Assembly: GCA_031552355.1 (NCBI GenBank)
Contig: JAVBMO010000064.1
Span: forward strand, 1 to 35,982
Direction of reading: 5' to 3'
DNA: 35,982 nucleotides
Origin: JAVBMO01 sp031552355
GTDB taxonomy: Bacteria; Bacteroidota; Bacteroidia; Bacteroidales; P3
Made by a program: the position numbers and the translations under genes. The notes beneath the pieces were generated by a model. The model was not told the origin of the DNA, made no database searches, and saw only the letters and a list, made by a program, of their open reading frames with translations. Positions 18,298 through 26,720 of the stretch are shown here, in pieces (the stretch's first letter is position 1; every line of letters starts with the position of its first letter).

Positions 18298-18340
18298 AAA
18301 ACAGGCTATCGGATTCAAAATTCGGCAGCCTGTTTTGTTT
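18298..18340 (+). terminator. Terminator after the 1368-aa surface protein gene
   Basis: AAAACAGGCT (18298-18307) pairs with AGCCTGTTTT (18327-18336), followed by GTTTCTTTT. It stands just downstream of the GAA-loop hairpin. Between here and recQ the sequence also holds an imperfect palindrome, AATTGAATAGCTGTTCAATT at 18409-18428, and otherwise nothing I can assign. Confidence 0.7.
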
Positions 18341-18526
18341 CTTTTAAACAAAATTCTTGTATTGTTGATTTTGGTTTTTGAAAATCATTTTCAAATCTAC
18401 ACATTTTAAATTGAATAGCTGTTCAATTATTCATCACTCATTCAAAAAGTGCCGCCAGCAATAGACATTTTTTCGTTCCTCAAAGATTCCCGTGCCTTTT
18501 TTTAACAGCTTTTAGCGGATTTTCGT

Positions 18527-18534
18527 TACTTTTG
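18527..18534 (+). promoter_or_regulatory. Candidate -7 box for recQ
   Basis: TACTTTTG fits TAnnTTTG and lies 37 bp upstream of the recQ start codon. No clear -33 TTTG is visible. Confidence 0.4.
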
Positions 18535-18571
18535 TAAGAAAATATAACAGATTTTATTTTCGGCAAACCAA

Positions 18572-20488
18572 ATGGACATTCTCGAGATACTTCAAAAATA
18601 TTGGGGACACAAAGCTTTTCGGCCTTTGCAGGAAGATATTATTAATTCTGTTTTGCAAGGGAATGATACTTTGGCGTTGTTGCCTACCGGCGGTGGAAAA
18701 TCTGTTTGTTTTCAAGTTCCGGCTTTGGCGTGCGAAGGCTTATGTTTGGTGGTTTCACCCCTTATAGCCCTGATGAAAGATCAGGTGGAGCATTTGAAGA
18801 ATAAGAATATTCCGGCTGCCGCTATTTTTTCGGGAATGAATAAATATGAAATTGAAATTACCTTAAACCAAGCTGTTTATGGTAAAATTAAATTTCTTTA
18901 TGTTTCGCCGGAACGCCTGAAAACGGATATATTTATTGCCCATCTTCAACAAATGAAACTGGGACTTATTGCCATAGATGAGGCACATTGTATTTCGCAG
19001 TGGGGCTACGATTTCCGCCCGCCATATTTGGAAATAGCCGAAATTCGGAAATACCATCCGCAAGCTCCTGTTATTGCCCTCACTGCCACAGCTACACAGG
19101 AAGTTATCAAAGATATTTGCCATAAATTGTCGTTCAAAGAAAATCATCAGATTTTTAGGAAAAGCTTTGAGCGCAAAAACCTTTCGTATGTAGTTTTTCA
19201 CGAAGAAGACAAAATGGGCAGGCTTTTGCGGCTTATGCAAAATGTAAAGGGCAGCGGTTTGGTCTATGTCCGAAATCGCCGCAGGACGCAGGAAATTGCA
19301 GAATACTTGAAATCAAAAGGCTATGCAGCAGGTTTTTATCACGCAGGGCTTTCGAGCAAAGAACGCGACTATCGACAACAACTCTGGATGACCGGACAAA
19401 CCCCTGTAATGGTTGCCACCAATGCTTTTGGAATGGGAATCGACAAAGACAATGTACGTTTTGTTGTGCATTTGGATTTACCGGAATCGCCCGAAGCATA
19501 TTTTCAGGAAGCGGGTAGGGGTGGGCGCGACGAAAAATTGGCCTACGCTGTAATCCTCTGCAACGAAGCCGATATCGCCAACCTGAAAAAACAATTAGAT
19601 GAAGCGTTTCCCGATTTAAAATATCTGAAAAACATCTATCAAGCAGTAGGCAATTATTTTCAGGTTCCGGTGGGTAGCGGTCAAGATTCCGTTTTTGATT
19701 TCGACCTGAAGGATTTTTGCAGAAACTATAATTTTAATACTTTGCAAACCTTTAATGCCCTTCGGTTTTTGGAAAAGGAAGGCTATTTTCTTTTGCCCGA
19801 AAAAGAAGAAAGTACATCCAAAATCTATATTCCGCTGAACAAGGAACAACTCTATGTTTTTCAGGTTGAAAACAAAAGGTTCGACGATTTTCTGAAATTG
19901 CTTTTGCGTTCTTATGGCGGCCTGTTTACAGGTTTTGTCACTATCCAAGAAAAGGAATTGGCAAAAAGGATTGGAAGTACGGAAGAATCTGTTACAAAAG
20001 TGTTGGAACAATTGGAAAAATATCAGGTGATTATTTACCAAAAACGCAGCGAAAAACCTCAATTGATATTTACTCGTAATCGTTTGCCCGTAGAAAATGT
20101 AGCCATAAACGAAGCACTTTACAAGCAATTAAAAACTTCGGCAGAACAGCGGATTCAGGCAATGGTAAATTATGTTTCTTCGAATGAAAAATGCCGTAGT
20201 TTGTTGCTTTTGGAATATTTTGGCGAACAAAATGCCGAAAAGTGCGGGCATTGCGATATTTGTTTGGCGGAAAAGAAAAGCCAACGTAACGAAGAACTGA
20301 AAAAACAACAATCGGAACTTCAATCCAAAATATTGCTTCTTTTGCAAGAAGAACCTTTGACTCAACGAGAATTGATTGGCCAATTGGGTATTCTACACGA
20401 AAAGTTTGCATTGGAACTTGTTCAGCAAATGCTTGATGCTGGTTTGTTGAAAAGAATCGAAAATATGAAATTAACAGTGGTTAGTTGA
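18572..20488 (+). CDS. recQ: RecQ-family ATP-dependent DNA helicase
   Basis: This 638-aa protein has all RecQ helicase motifs: FRPLQEDII (motif 0), PTGGGKS at 38-44, DEAH at 136-139, ALTATAT, GLVYVRNRR, ATNAFGMGIDK and QEAGRGGRD. A zinc cluster (C-x16-C-x2-C-x2-C, CRSLLLLEY...CGHCDIC) belongs to the RQC region, and a winged-helix-like end (PLTQRELIGQLGILHEKFALELV) follows. There is no recognisable HRDC domain, and the region between the helicase core and the zinc cluster is longer than in E. coli RecQ, as in the Bacteroidota variant. It unwinds DNA 3'-5' in recombination and fork repair. Its last 18 bases overlap the end of the convergent AraC-type gene. Confidence 0.95.
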   Translation: MDILEILQKYWGHKAFRPLQEDIINSVLQGNDTLALLPTGGGKSVCFQVPALACEGLCLVVSPLIALMKDQVEHLKNKNIPAAAIFSGMNKYEIEITLNQAVYGKIKFLYVSPERLKTDIFIAHLQQMKLGLIAIDEAHCISQWGYDFRPPYLEIAEIRKYHPQAPVIALTATATQEVIKDICHKLSFKENHQIFRKSFERKNLSYVVFHEEDKMGRLLRLMQNVKGSGLVYVRNRRRTQEIAEYLKSKGYAAGFYHAGLSSKERDYRQQLWMTGQTPVMVATNAFGMGIDKDNVRFVVHLDLPESPEAYFQEAGRGGRDEKLAYAVILCNEADIANLKKQLDEAFPDLKYLKNIYQAVGNYFQVPVGSGQDSVFDFDLKDFCRNYNFNTLQTFNALRFLEKEGYFLLPEKEESTSKIYIPLNKEQLYVFQVENKRFDDFLKLLLRSYGGLFTGFVTIQEKELAKRIGSTEESVTKVLEQLEKYQVIIYQKRSEKPQLIFTRNRLPVENVAINEALYKQLKTSAEQRIQAMVNYVSSNEKCRSLLLLEYFGEQNAEKCGHCDICLAEKKSQRNEELKKQQSELQSKILLLLQEEPLTQRELIGQLGILHEKFALELVQQMLDAGLLKRIENMKLTVVS

Positions 20489-21628
20489 AATTTCTGAAAT
20501 AGATTTTTTAAATGTGGCCGGTGTTTGCCCAACATAGCGCTTGAAAAATAAATTAAATGACGAAATACTTTTAAATCCTACCCGTTCTGAAATTTCGTCG
20601 ATACTTAGTTTGTGATTGGTTTGGGTTAATAAAAGTTTTGCCTCGGCTATGCGGTAACAGTTTACGAAACCGATGAAATTTTCGTTAAAATCTTCTTTGA
20701 TAATTTGCGAAACATACGTCCGGTTGGTATTCAGTTCTTTAGCTACATAATCCAACCTCAAATCAGGATTCAAAAATAGGCGTTGTTCTTCCATTAAAAT
20801 GATTAATTGCTTTTTGAGTGCAGCATGTATGTTGGCCGGCATGTTGCCGGTTTTGATATTTTGTTTGTTTTCTTGATTAGGAATAATTTCGTCTGAAAAA
20901 ATATCTTGTTGTTGGGAACCCAAAAATCCGACTACGAAAAAGAAAATCCCATACCCAAAATTGGCAAAATTATTCAAATCGAAATTGTCGAAACTTATGG
21001 GAACATCGAAGAAAGTAATAGCGCCCACCAAAAGAAATAAGGCTAATAAATAGGGGATCCAAGATAAACTGATTTTCTCACTATACGAAAATTTATCGGC
21101 TATTTCCTTTTTATGTTGTTGGTACATTTTTCCTATTAAAATAATCAAAATCAGAAATAAAACAATAAAATGTACAAATGCGGCAAGCCGCACCCAAACC
21201 ATCGCTTGCCCGATATGGTTTGCAATATCGGTAAGGGAATGCAGGGAAACCCTATGTCCGGTGAGGTAGAGTATTTCATAAACTAAAATATAAATTCCGG
21301 AAAAAATAATCCATTGCCATATAATGTTTTTATTTTTGAGGGCAGGTTGCATCAAAATCCGGAAATAAATGTAAATGGTATAAAGCAGGAAGATACAGTA
21401 GATGCTATACCAAAAATCCAAAATTTCGAGGCTGTAACTTGGTGAAAAATAAGATTTAAAGGCAGCATACATATTAAATAAGGCAGCGCCGGTTCCGGCA
21501 ACAAACATAACCCGTTTTGCTTGGCTTTTTCCCCCGAATATCCAAAGCATAAGGCTACCGAACAGGCACGAAAACACCAACATGGTAGAAGATATGAGAA
21601 ATAAATCGTGAGACATTTGGTTATTCAT
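20471..21628 (-). CDS. Seven-membrane-span sensor fused to AraC-type DNA-binding domain (copy 1)
   Basis: In this 385-aa protein, residues about 5-250 contain seven hydrophobic spans (first LFLISSTMLVFSCLFGSLML, last FGYGIFFFVVGFLG). Residues about 275-385 form an AraC/XylS double helix-turn-helix: LDYVAKELNTNRTYVSQIIK is the first HTH, and ISERVGFKSISSFNLFFKRY with QTPATFK is the family signature. This is a membrane-embedded one-component regulator; the ligand is unknown. It is the downstream member of a tandem pair 44 bp apart and probably shares a transcript with copy 2. It overlaps the recQ 3' end by 18 bp with no terminator between. Confidence 0.9.
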   Translation of the reverse strand: MNNQMSHDLFLISSTMLVFSCLFGSLMLWIFGGKSQAKRVMFVAGTGAALFNMYAAFKSYFSPSYSLEILDFWYSIYCIFLLYTIYIYFRILMQPALKNKNIIWQWIIFSGIYILVYEILYLTGHRVSLHSLTDIANHIGQAMVWVRLAAFVHFIVLFLILIILIGKMYQQHKKEIADKFSYSEKISLSWIPYLLALFLLVGAITFFDVPISFDNFDLNNFANFGYGIFFFVVGFLGSQQQDIFSDEIIPNQENKQNIKTGNMPANIHAALKKQLIILMEEQRLFLNPDLRLDYVAKELNTNRTYVSQIIKEDFNENFIGFVNCYRIAEAKLLLTQTNHKLSIDEISERVGFKSISSFNLFFKRYVGQTPATFKKSISEISTNHC

Positions 21629-21672
21629 TTATTTGTTGAGGGTTTGTAAAGTTATAAAGCTGTTTTTTATTT

Positions 21673-22821
21673 TCATCTCTGTTTTTCATTCATCATTATT
21701 TTCCTAAACGCTGCCGGTGTTTGATTGGTATATCGTTTGAAAAACAGGTTGAAAGACGAAATACTTTTGAAACCTACTTTTTCCGAAATGTCGTCGATGC
21801 CGGTTAAAGTATCGGGATTTTTCAATAATGCTTTAGCTTCTTCTATCCGGTAACGATTAATAAGTCCGATGAAATTTTCGCCAAAATCTTCTTTGATAAC
21901 CCATGATAAATAAGTACGGTTAGTTTGCAAGGCAGAAGCCATTGTATCTAATTTTAAATCGGGATTGAGATAGACCTTTTTTTCTTCCAACAGGATTTTC
22001 AGTCCGGTTTGCAATTGTACGCGGATAGAGAGTGGGATGTGGACAGATTGATTTTTCCCGCTATGGTTCTTTTCTGCAAGGTCGTCAGGTTCTTCTTGTT
22101 TATTTTGGTAAATATCTTGTTGCAGTACCCCTAAAAATCCATAAACGAGATAAAACAAAGAATAGCCGGCGTTGGAAATGATATAAGACAAGGTATTGTC
22201 CGATTCTACCCAAAACAGATCGAAGCATGTACCAATGCCTACCACTATAAAAACCCCTAATAAATAGGGAAGCCACGACAGGCTTATGTTTTCGCTGTAA
22301 GAAAACTGCTGGGCTATATCATAACGGTGCTGTTTGTAAGTTTTGAGAATATGGTAACAAATCCAAAAAAGCCCAATGATATAATGCAGAAACACAATAG
22401 TTCTCAGCCATATAAGCAGATTGTAGCTATTCGATAGTATATCTTGCAAGCTGTACAGATGAACTTGAGGATAGTCCGATATATACAGGAATATGTAGAT
22501 TATAAGATAAATACATAAACTGATACCCCACAGAATGAGAGACTTTTTGTGTTTGGCAGATGGGTGCATAAGGCTCATCAAATATAGGGATACCAGGGGA
22601 AGCAGGGATAGGCTGAAAATGCAGTAAGAAAAATCCAGTAATTCAATAGGTTCATACGATTTAATCAACGAAATCAAAGCCCAAATGCTTAGCAGGACAA
22701 AAATGATGGACAGTATGGCTTTGGATTTATTTTGCTTTTTGAGTAGCCAAAGCATCACAGCATTCATCATGCAGATACAAATCAGCAGGGAGGAAGATAT
22801 GATAAGCCAATCGTGTAGCAT
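21673..22821 (-). CDS. Seven-membrane-span sensor fused to AraC-type DNA-binding domain (copy 2)
   Basis: This 382-aa paralogue of the downstream gene has the same layout: seven hydrophobic spans in residues about 5-245 (LIISSSLLICICMMNAVML to YSLFYLVYGFLG), a polar linker, then an AraC-type double HTH (LDTMASALQTNRTYLSWVIK; ISEKVGFKSISSFNLFFKRY; QTPAAFRK). The two proteins share the ILLEE(K/Q)...LNPDL linker, and their HTH regions are much more alike than their membrane parts, so they may read related DNA sites but different signals. It is divergent from the surface gene at 23157 across a 335-bp gap. TAAATTTG on the minus strand (22843-22850) is a candidate -7 box with a short leader. Confidence 0.9.
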   Translation of the reverse strand: MLHDWLIISSSLLICICMMNAVMLWLLKKQNKSKAILSIIFVLLSIWALISLIKSYEPIELLDFSYCIFSLSLLPLVSLYLMSLMHPSAKHKKSLILWGISLCIYLIIYIFLYISDYPQVHLYSLQDILSNSYNLLIWLRTIVFLHYIIGLFWICYHILKTYKQHRYDIAQQFSYSENISLSWLPYLLGVFIVVGIGTCFDLFWVESDNTLSYIISNAGYSLFYLVYGFLGVLQQDIYQNKQEEPDDLAEKNHSGKNQSVHIPLSIRVQLQTGLKILLEEKKVYLNPDLKLDTMASALQTNRTYLSWVIKEDFGENFIGLINRYRIEEAKALLKNPDTLTGIDDISEKVGFKSISSFNLFFKRYTNQTPAAFRKIMMNEKQR

Positions 22822-22842
22822 GTTGATTGATGATTTCGCTTA

Positions 22843-22850
22843 CAAATTTA
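22843..22850 (-). promoter_or_regulatory. Candidate -7 box for the 7TM-AraC pair
   Basis: On the minus strand this reads TAAATTTG, matching TAnnTTTG, 21 bp before the start codon at 22821. No -33 match is evident at the usual spacing. Confidence 0.35.
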
Positions 22851-22945
22851 CATATAAAATTAAGAAAAGTAAATATGGTGTTTGGGGCTAATATACAAGT
22901 GTATATATTGAATTGCCTTATTAACAAAATATTGCGATTCTACAA

Positions 22946-23008
22946 TTTTGTGAAATCAATAGAAAATTTTGTGAAATCAATAGAAGAATTTGTGAGATCT
23001 ATGCTATA
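22946..23008. promoter_or_regulatory. Three 21-bp direct repeats, candidate AraC-type operator
   Basis: Copies start at 22946, 22967 and 22988. The first two share TTTTGTGAAATCAATAGAA exactly; the third is decayed (ATTTGTGAGATCTATGC). The period is exactly 21 bp, two helical turns, as in araI1-araI2 half-sites of AraC-family regulators. The array ends 18 bp upstream of the -7 box at 23027-23034, where an activator would sit. It lies between the divergent 7TM-AraC gene and the first surface gene. Confidence 0.6.
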
Positions 23009-23026
23009 AACGTAGTGTTGTTATCC

Positions 23027-23034
23027 TATCTTTG
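23027..23034 (+). promoter_or_regulatory. -7 box for the surface-protein cluster at 23157
   Basis: TATCTTTG is an exact match to the Bacteroidota -7 element. No good -33 TTTG is seen at the right spacing, which fits a promoter that needs an activator bound at the adjacent direct repeats. The leader would be about 115 nt. Confidence 0.5.
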
Positions 23035-23156
23035 TTTTTTAAATTATAATTGGAAGAAAACAATCCATTTTAAAAATAATCAAATGTGTATAAATATTTG
23101 ATTTTAATTGAATATCCATACATATTAAAATAGTTCATCATTAAACAACAAAATCT

Positions 23157-26084
23157 ATGAGAACAAAAATTACAACCTTACTTCTACTTGTAGGAATATT
23201 TATTGGATTCCATGCACAAGCACAATTTGCCGGAGGAAACGGGACAGCATCAACCCCTTATCTTATTTCCACACCCCAACAATTAGATTCTGTGCGACAT
23301 TATTTGGACAGGCCGGATCTATATTTTAAGTTGACGCAAAATATAGATTTATCCGGTTATGATACCGATACCATTTCTGCCAATGGCAACTGGACCCCTT
23401 TAGGCGGATATATTGATTGGGAAAATAATCCAGGTTTTCGCGGACATTTCGACGGAAACGGCTTTTCTGTCCTCAATATGTTTATCAATAATCCCTATCC
23501 CGAAATACAAGATCAAGGGCTGTTTGGCGATATTTTGGGCGGCACGGTTAGAAATCTCGGCATTGCCAATGCCAATATAATAGGTGGGGCATACGTGGGT
23601 TTACTTGCCGGCGTGGTGGATAATGCGGCAAAAATTTCCAAATGCTACGCATCGGGCGAAGTTACCGGCATGGGGCGAAACATCGGCGGATTGATTGGCG
23701 CCGTCCATGCCAACGACACTTTGCCGGTTGTAATAGAAGATTGCTATACCCATGTAAACGTGAAAGGGACGCATGCTTTGGGCGGTATTGCCGGATTTCA
23801 CATGGGAACAATCAATCGCTGTTATGCAACCGGAAGCATTCAGGCATCCGGTTGTAATGATGTTTTTAACTGCGAAAATGCAGGCCTTTATTTAGGTGGA
23901 ATCAGCGGATTGAACGGTCATGAAGAGAGATATACGGACTCTACAATACCTGTTAAAAACAGTATTGCATTAAATTCTTTTATTACCAATGAAAGAAAAA
24001 ATGACACCACATGGCAAAAAAATGTAGGGCGGATTGGTGCTTCTGAACTGATTCCGCATGAAAACTGCTATGCGGTTGCCACTTTGAAAATCAATGATTC
24101 CGTCATAACCAACGGATCCAAAACCAATAAAGATGGTGAAGATGTCGGCTTTTCCGAAATTTATCAGCAAAGTACATACGAAAATAAATTAGGTTGGGAT
24201 TTAACCAATAACTGGACAATACCTGCCGGTGGCGGCTTGCCGGGCTTGAAATATGTTGCCGATCAAACCGCCGCAGTGGATGTAAATTTCAATATGCCGT
24301 CATTGATTTGCCAAGGAACCGATATTCCTGTCGAACTGACTTCTTCGTTGAGCAATCCTACGTTTCGTATTTATAAAAAAATGAATAAAACAGAATTGCA
24401 AACCACGATTTTATCCCCAATTGGCGGAAAATATATTTACACTATTTCCAATATATCCGATGAAGCTATTTATTTTGTATCGGTGGAAAATGCCGTTAAT
24501 CCCGAAAGTAACACCAAACTGCTGCAGGTAACAGCCAAAGCCAAACCGCAAATCTTTTTTGAATACATGGATGTCAAAACCGAATTTGATACTGTAACAT
24601 TTAGCATATTTTCCGAAACACCGGATTCAACGCTTTCTTATCAATGGTATTTTAATCATACATTGATTAATGGCGTTACAGGAATTTCCTATACTATTCC
24701 GAATTGTACAGGGGCAAATAATGGAACCTACACCGTTGTTGCAACCAATAATTGCGGTGCAAAAGATACGACTGAAAAGCAATTTACCATCAACAAGGCT
24801 TTTAGAATTAATGCCACTTACAAACCATCTTCTATTTCAATGCCTTATACAGGGCAATGGATTTCATCGGATGTAACGCTTGCTTTAACCAATAAAATAA
24901 GCGGTGTAAATGTTCAATATACTGTAAAAAACAGCAATGTTTGGAATACCATGCCTGCTTCGTTGTTATTGAATGCGCATCAAGATACAACGTATCTGTT
25001 CCGTGCCGAAAAAAATGGAATGTTTAGTTATGAACAATCCCAACTTGTACGTATTGATACGATTGTTCCTGATTTTACTTTGTCGGCAATTGCCGACGGA
25101 CAAGTTTACACCGGTGGGAAAACTTTCAAACCTGTTGTGATCACACTTACAGCCGCTAATAGCAACCCATCGGGTGTAAACTATACTTACTTTTTTGATG
25201 GACCCGATGCCAAACCATTAGAAAACCAACAGGTAATCATCAATAAAACTTTCAAAGGAATGATTCCTTTTATGGCAATCAGCGGCGCGGGACAATCGGC
25301 TTTTGATATGTTTTCGGTAGAAATAGAAATAGTTCCGGTGTCGGGAATTACCTTGGATAATCATCAAATCAATCTAAAAGTTGATGAAAATCAAACTTTG
25401 CATGCAACCATAAACCCTGATACGGCTACCAATACTTTGGTGGATTGGATCAGTCGGGATACGGCTATTGCCAAAGTGGACAATAATGGAACCGTAACAG
25501 GAAAAACCATAGGAACTACTTATGTGGTGGCTGTTTCACAAGATGGCAGTTTTAAAGACAGTTGCTTGGTAACGGTTATTCCTACGGCAGTTACAAGTAT
25601 CGTCCTAAACAAGCACGAGCTTTCGCTCAAAGTAGATAGCAGCGAAACGCTTGTGGCTACTATTTTGCCTGAAAATGCAACCAATAAAAATGTTACTTGG
25701 ACAAGCCGCAACGCCAATGTCGCCATGGTAAACAACGGTATCGTAACAGCTAAAGAAGTAGGGACAACGTATGTTATCGCTATCACCGAAGATGGGAACT
25801 TAAAGGACAGTTGTTTGGTAACAATTTCCGAAAATGTAGGTATCGTAGCCGTACAAAGTCAAATGCAAAACATCAAGGTTTACCCCAACCCAACCTTTGG
25901 TCAGTTGAGAATTGAGAATGGAAAATTGAGAATTGAAAATATACAAGTGTTTGATATTGTCGGTAAACTCGTTTTTGAGACCAAACAAACGTCATTTAAT
26001 ATCAGTCATTTGCCGAACGGTATTTATTCTCTGAAAATATTTACAGATAATGGTGTGGTGGTGAAAAAAGTAGTAAAAGAATAA
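23157..26084 (+). CDS. GLUG/Ig-like/BIG2 surface protein with T9SS type A sorting domain
   Basis: This 975-aa secreted protein has signal peptide MRTKITTLLLLVGIFIGFHAQA followed by FAGGNGTASTPYLISTPQQLDSV, the usual opening of GLUG-type beta-helix modules. GLUG repeats (GGLIGAV, GGIAGFHMG, GGISGLNG) run to about residue 310. An Ig-like domain (LSYQWYFN...NGTYTVVATNNCG) lies at about 461-545, and two BIG2 domains start near 727 and 812. The T9SS C-terminal domain starts near 907 (KVYPNPTFG ... LPNGIYSLKI). It is first in a likely operon with the lipoprotein at 26114 and the LRR_5 protein at 26721. Adhesion or glycan/protein binding at the surface is an inference. Confidence 0.92.
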   Translation: MRTKITTLLLLVGIFIGFHAQAQFAGGNGTASTPYLISTPQQLDSVRHYLDRPDLYFKLTQNIDLSGYDTDTISANGNWTPLGGYIDWENNPGFRGHFDGNGFSVLNMFINNPYPEIQDQGLFGDILGGTVRNLGIANANIIGGAYVGLLAGVVDNAAKISKCYASGEVTGMGRNIGGLIGAVHANDTLPVVIEDCYTHVNVKGTHALGGIAGFHMGTINRCYATGSIQASGCNDVFNCENAGLYLGGISGLNGHEERYTDSTIPVKNSIALNSFITNERKNDTTWQKNVGRIGASELIPHENCYAVATLKINDSVITNGSKTNKDGEDVGFSEIYQQSTYENKLGWDLTNNWTIPAGGGLPGLKYVADQTAAVDVNFNMPSLICQGTDIPVELTSSLSNPTFRIYKKMNKTELQTTILSPIGGKYIYTISNISDEAIYFVSVENAVNPESNTKLLQVTAKAKPQIFFEYMDVKTEFDTVTFSIFSETPDSTLSYQWYFNHTLINGVTGISYTIPNCTGANNGTYTVVATNNCGAKDTTEKQFTINKAFRINATYKPSSISMPYTGQWISSDVTLALTNKISGVNVQYTVKNSNVWNTMPASLLLNAHQDTTYLFRAEKNGMFSYEQSQLVRIDTIVPDFTLSAIADGQVYTGGKTFKPVVITLTAANSNPSGVNYTYFFDGPDAKPLENQQVIINKTFKGMIPFMAISGAGQSAFDMFSVEIEIVPVSGITLDNHQINLKVDENQTLHATINPDTATNTLVDWISRDTAIAKVDNNGTVTGKTIGTTYVVAVSQDGSFKDSCLVTVIPTAVTSIVLNKHELSLKVDSSETLVATILPENATNKNVTWTSRNANVAMVNNGIVTAKEVGTTYVIAITEDGNLKDSCLVTISENVGIVAVQSQMQNIKVYPNPTFGQLRIENGKLRIENIQVFDIVGKLVFETKQTSFNISHLPNGIYSLKIFTDNGVVVKKVVKE

Positions 26085-26113
26085 AATTAGTTCATCATTA
26101 AAACAACAAACTT

Positions 26114-26653
26114 ATGAAAACTTTTAAATTTATATTTGCAACAATTTGTGTGTTCTCACTTGTGCTTTTATCATGCAGCAAAGACAACGACAATGAGCCT
26201 AACAGCAACGACAACACATCTACTGTGGACAATACCGAAATTATCGGCACATGGCAACTGAAAACCTTAGACGGAAATGCCACTTGTACCAATGGTAACA
26301 GCCCTTACAATGTAACGAAAGAAGTAAAAGATGCCTTGCCTGCCGATATGACTTCTTACAATCAAAAATATACTTTCAATACCAACAGAACTTGTATGAT
26401 GGACGGCGATAACGGGGCTTTTACCTATGAAAATAAAGTACTGACCACACAAGTTGGTTCCACAAAAATGGTATTTACCGTTCTTTCTGCTGATAGTCAA
26501 AACCTGAAGCTAAAAATGGACGAATCCACTTCTAAAACCTATGCTATTGAAGTTGCCGACGCTTTAATAAAAGATGCAGGCGATTTACAAAATTGTCAAG
26601 ACTACGGCATTACTGTTACCAATGCTTCATTTACTTTTGTGCTTACGAAATAG
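26114..26653 (+). CDS. Lipocalin-like domain lipoprotein
   Basis: This 179-aa protein has a signal peptide with lipobox LLSC (Cys21 lipidated), a disordered Asp/Asn/Ser-rich linker to about residue 42, then IIGTWQLKTLDG, the opening of the lipocalin-like family common among Bacteroidota lipoproteins. An eight-stranded beta-barrel-like pattern follows, with two cysteine pairs possible. Whether it is surface-exposed is unclear: the residues after Cys (SKDNDNE) only partly match the export signal. It lies 29 bp after the upstream surface gene and shares that gene's leader phrase AGTTCATCATTAAA. The ligand is unknown. Confidence 0.8.
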   Translation: MKTFKFIFATICVFSLVLLSCSKDNDNEPNSNDNTSTVDNTEIIGTWQLKTLDGNATCTNGNSPYNVTKEVKDALPADMTSYNQKYTFNTNRTCMMDGDNGAFTYENKVLTTQVGSTKMVFTVLSADSQNLKLKMDESTSKTYAIEVADALIKDAGDLQNCQDYGITVTNASFTFVLTK

Positions 26654-26720
26654 GCATGTGTCGCAATGGTAAGAGTTCATTATCATTAAAACTCAAATTA
26701 TCAAATAAAATTTAGAAATC

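Noticed and set aside
19616..20128. 170-codon minus-strand frame inside recQ
   Set aside because: It lies entirely within a full-length RecQ helicase and is Phe-rich, typical of antisense shadows of Lys-rich coding DNA.
22827..23009. 60-codon frame covering the 21-bp repeats (repeating FVKSIE)
   Set aside because: The heptad-like translation is a by-product of a 21-bp tandem repeat; the frame sits in a divergent promoter region and lacks homologous features.
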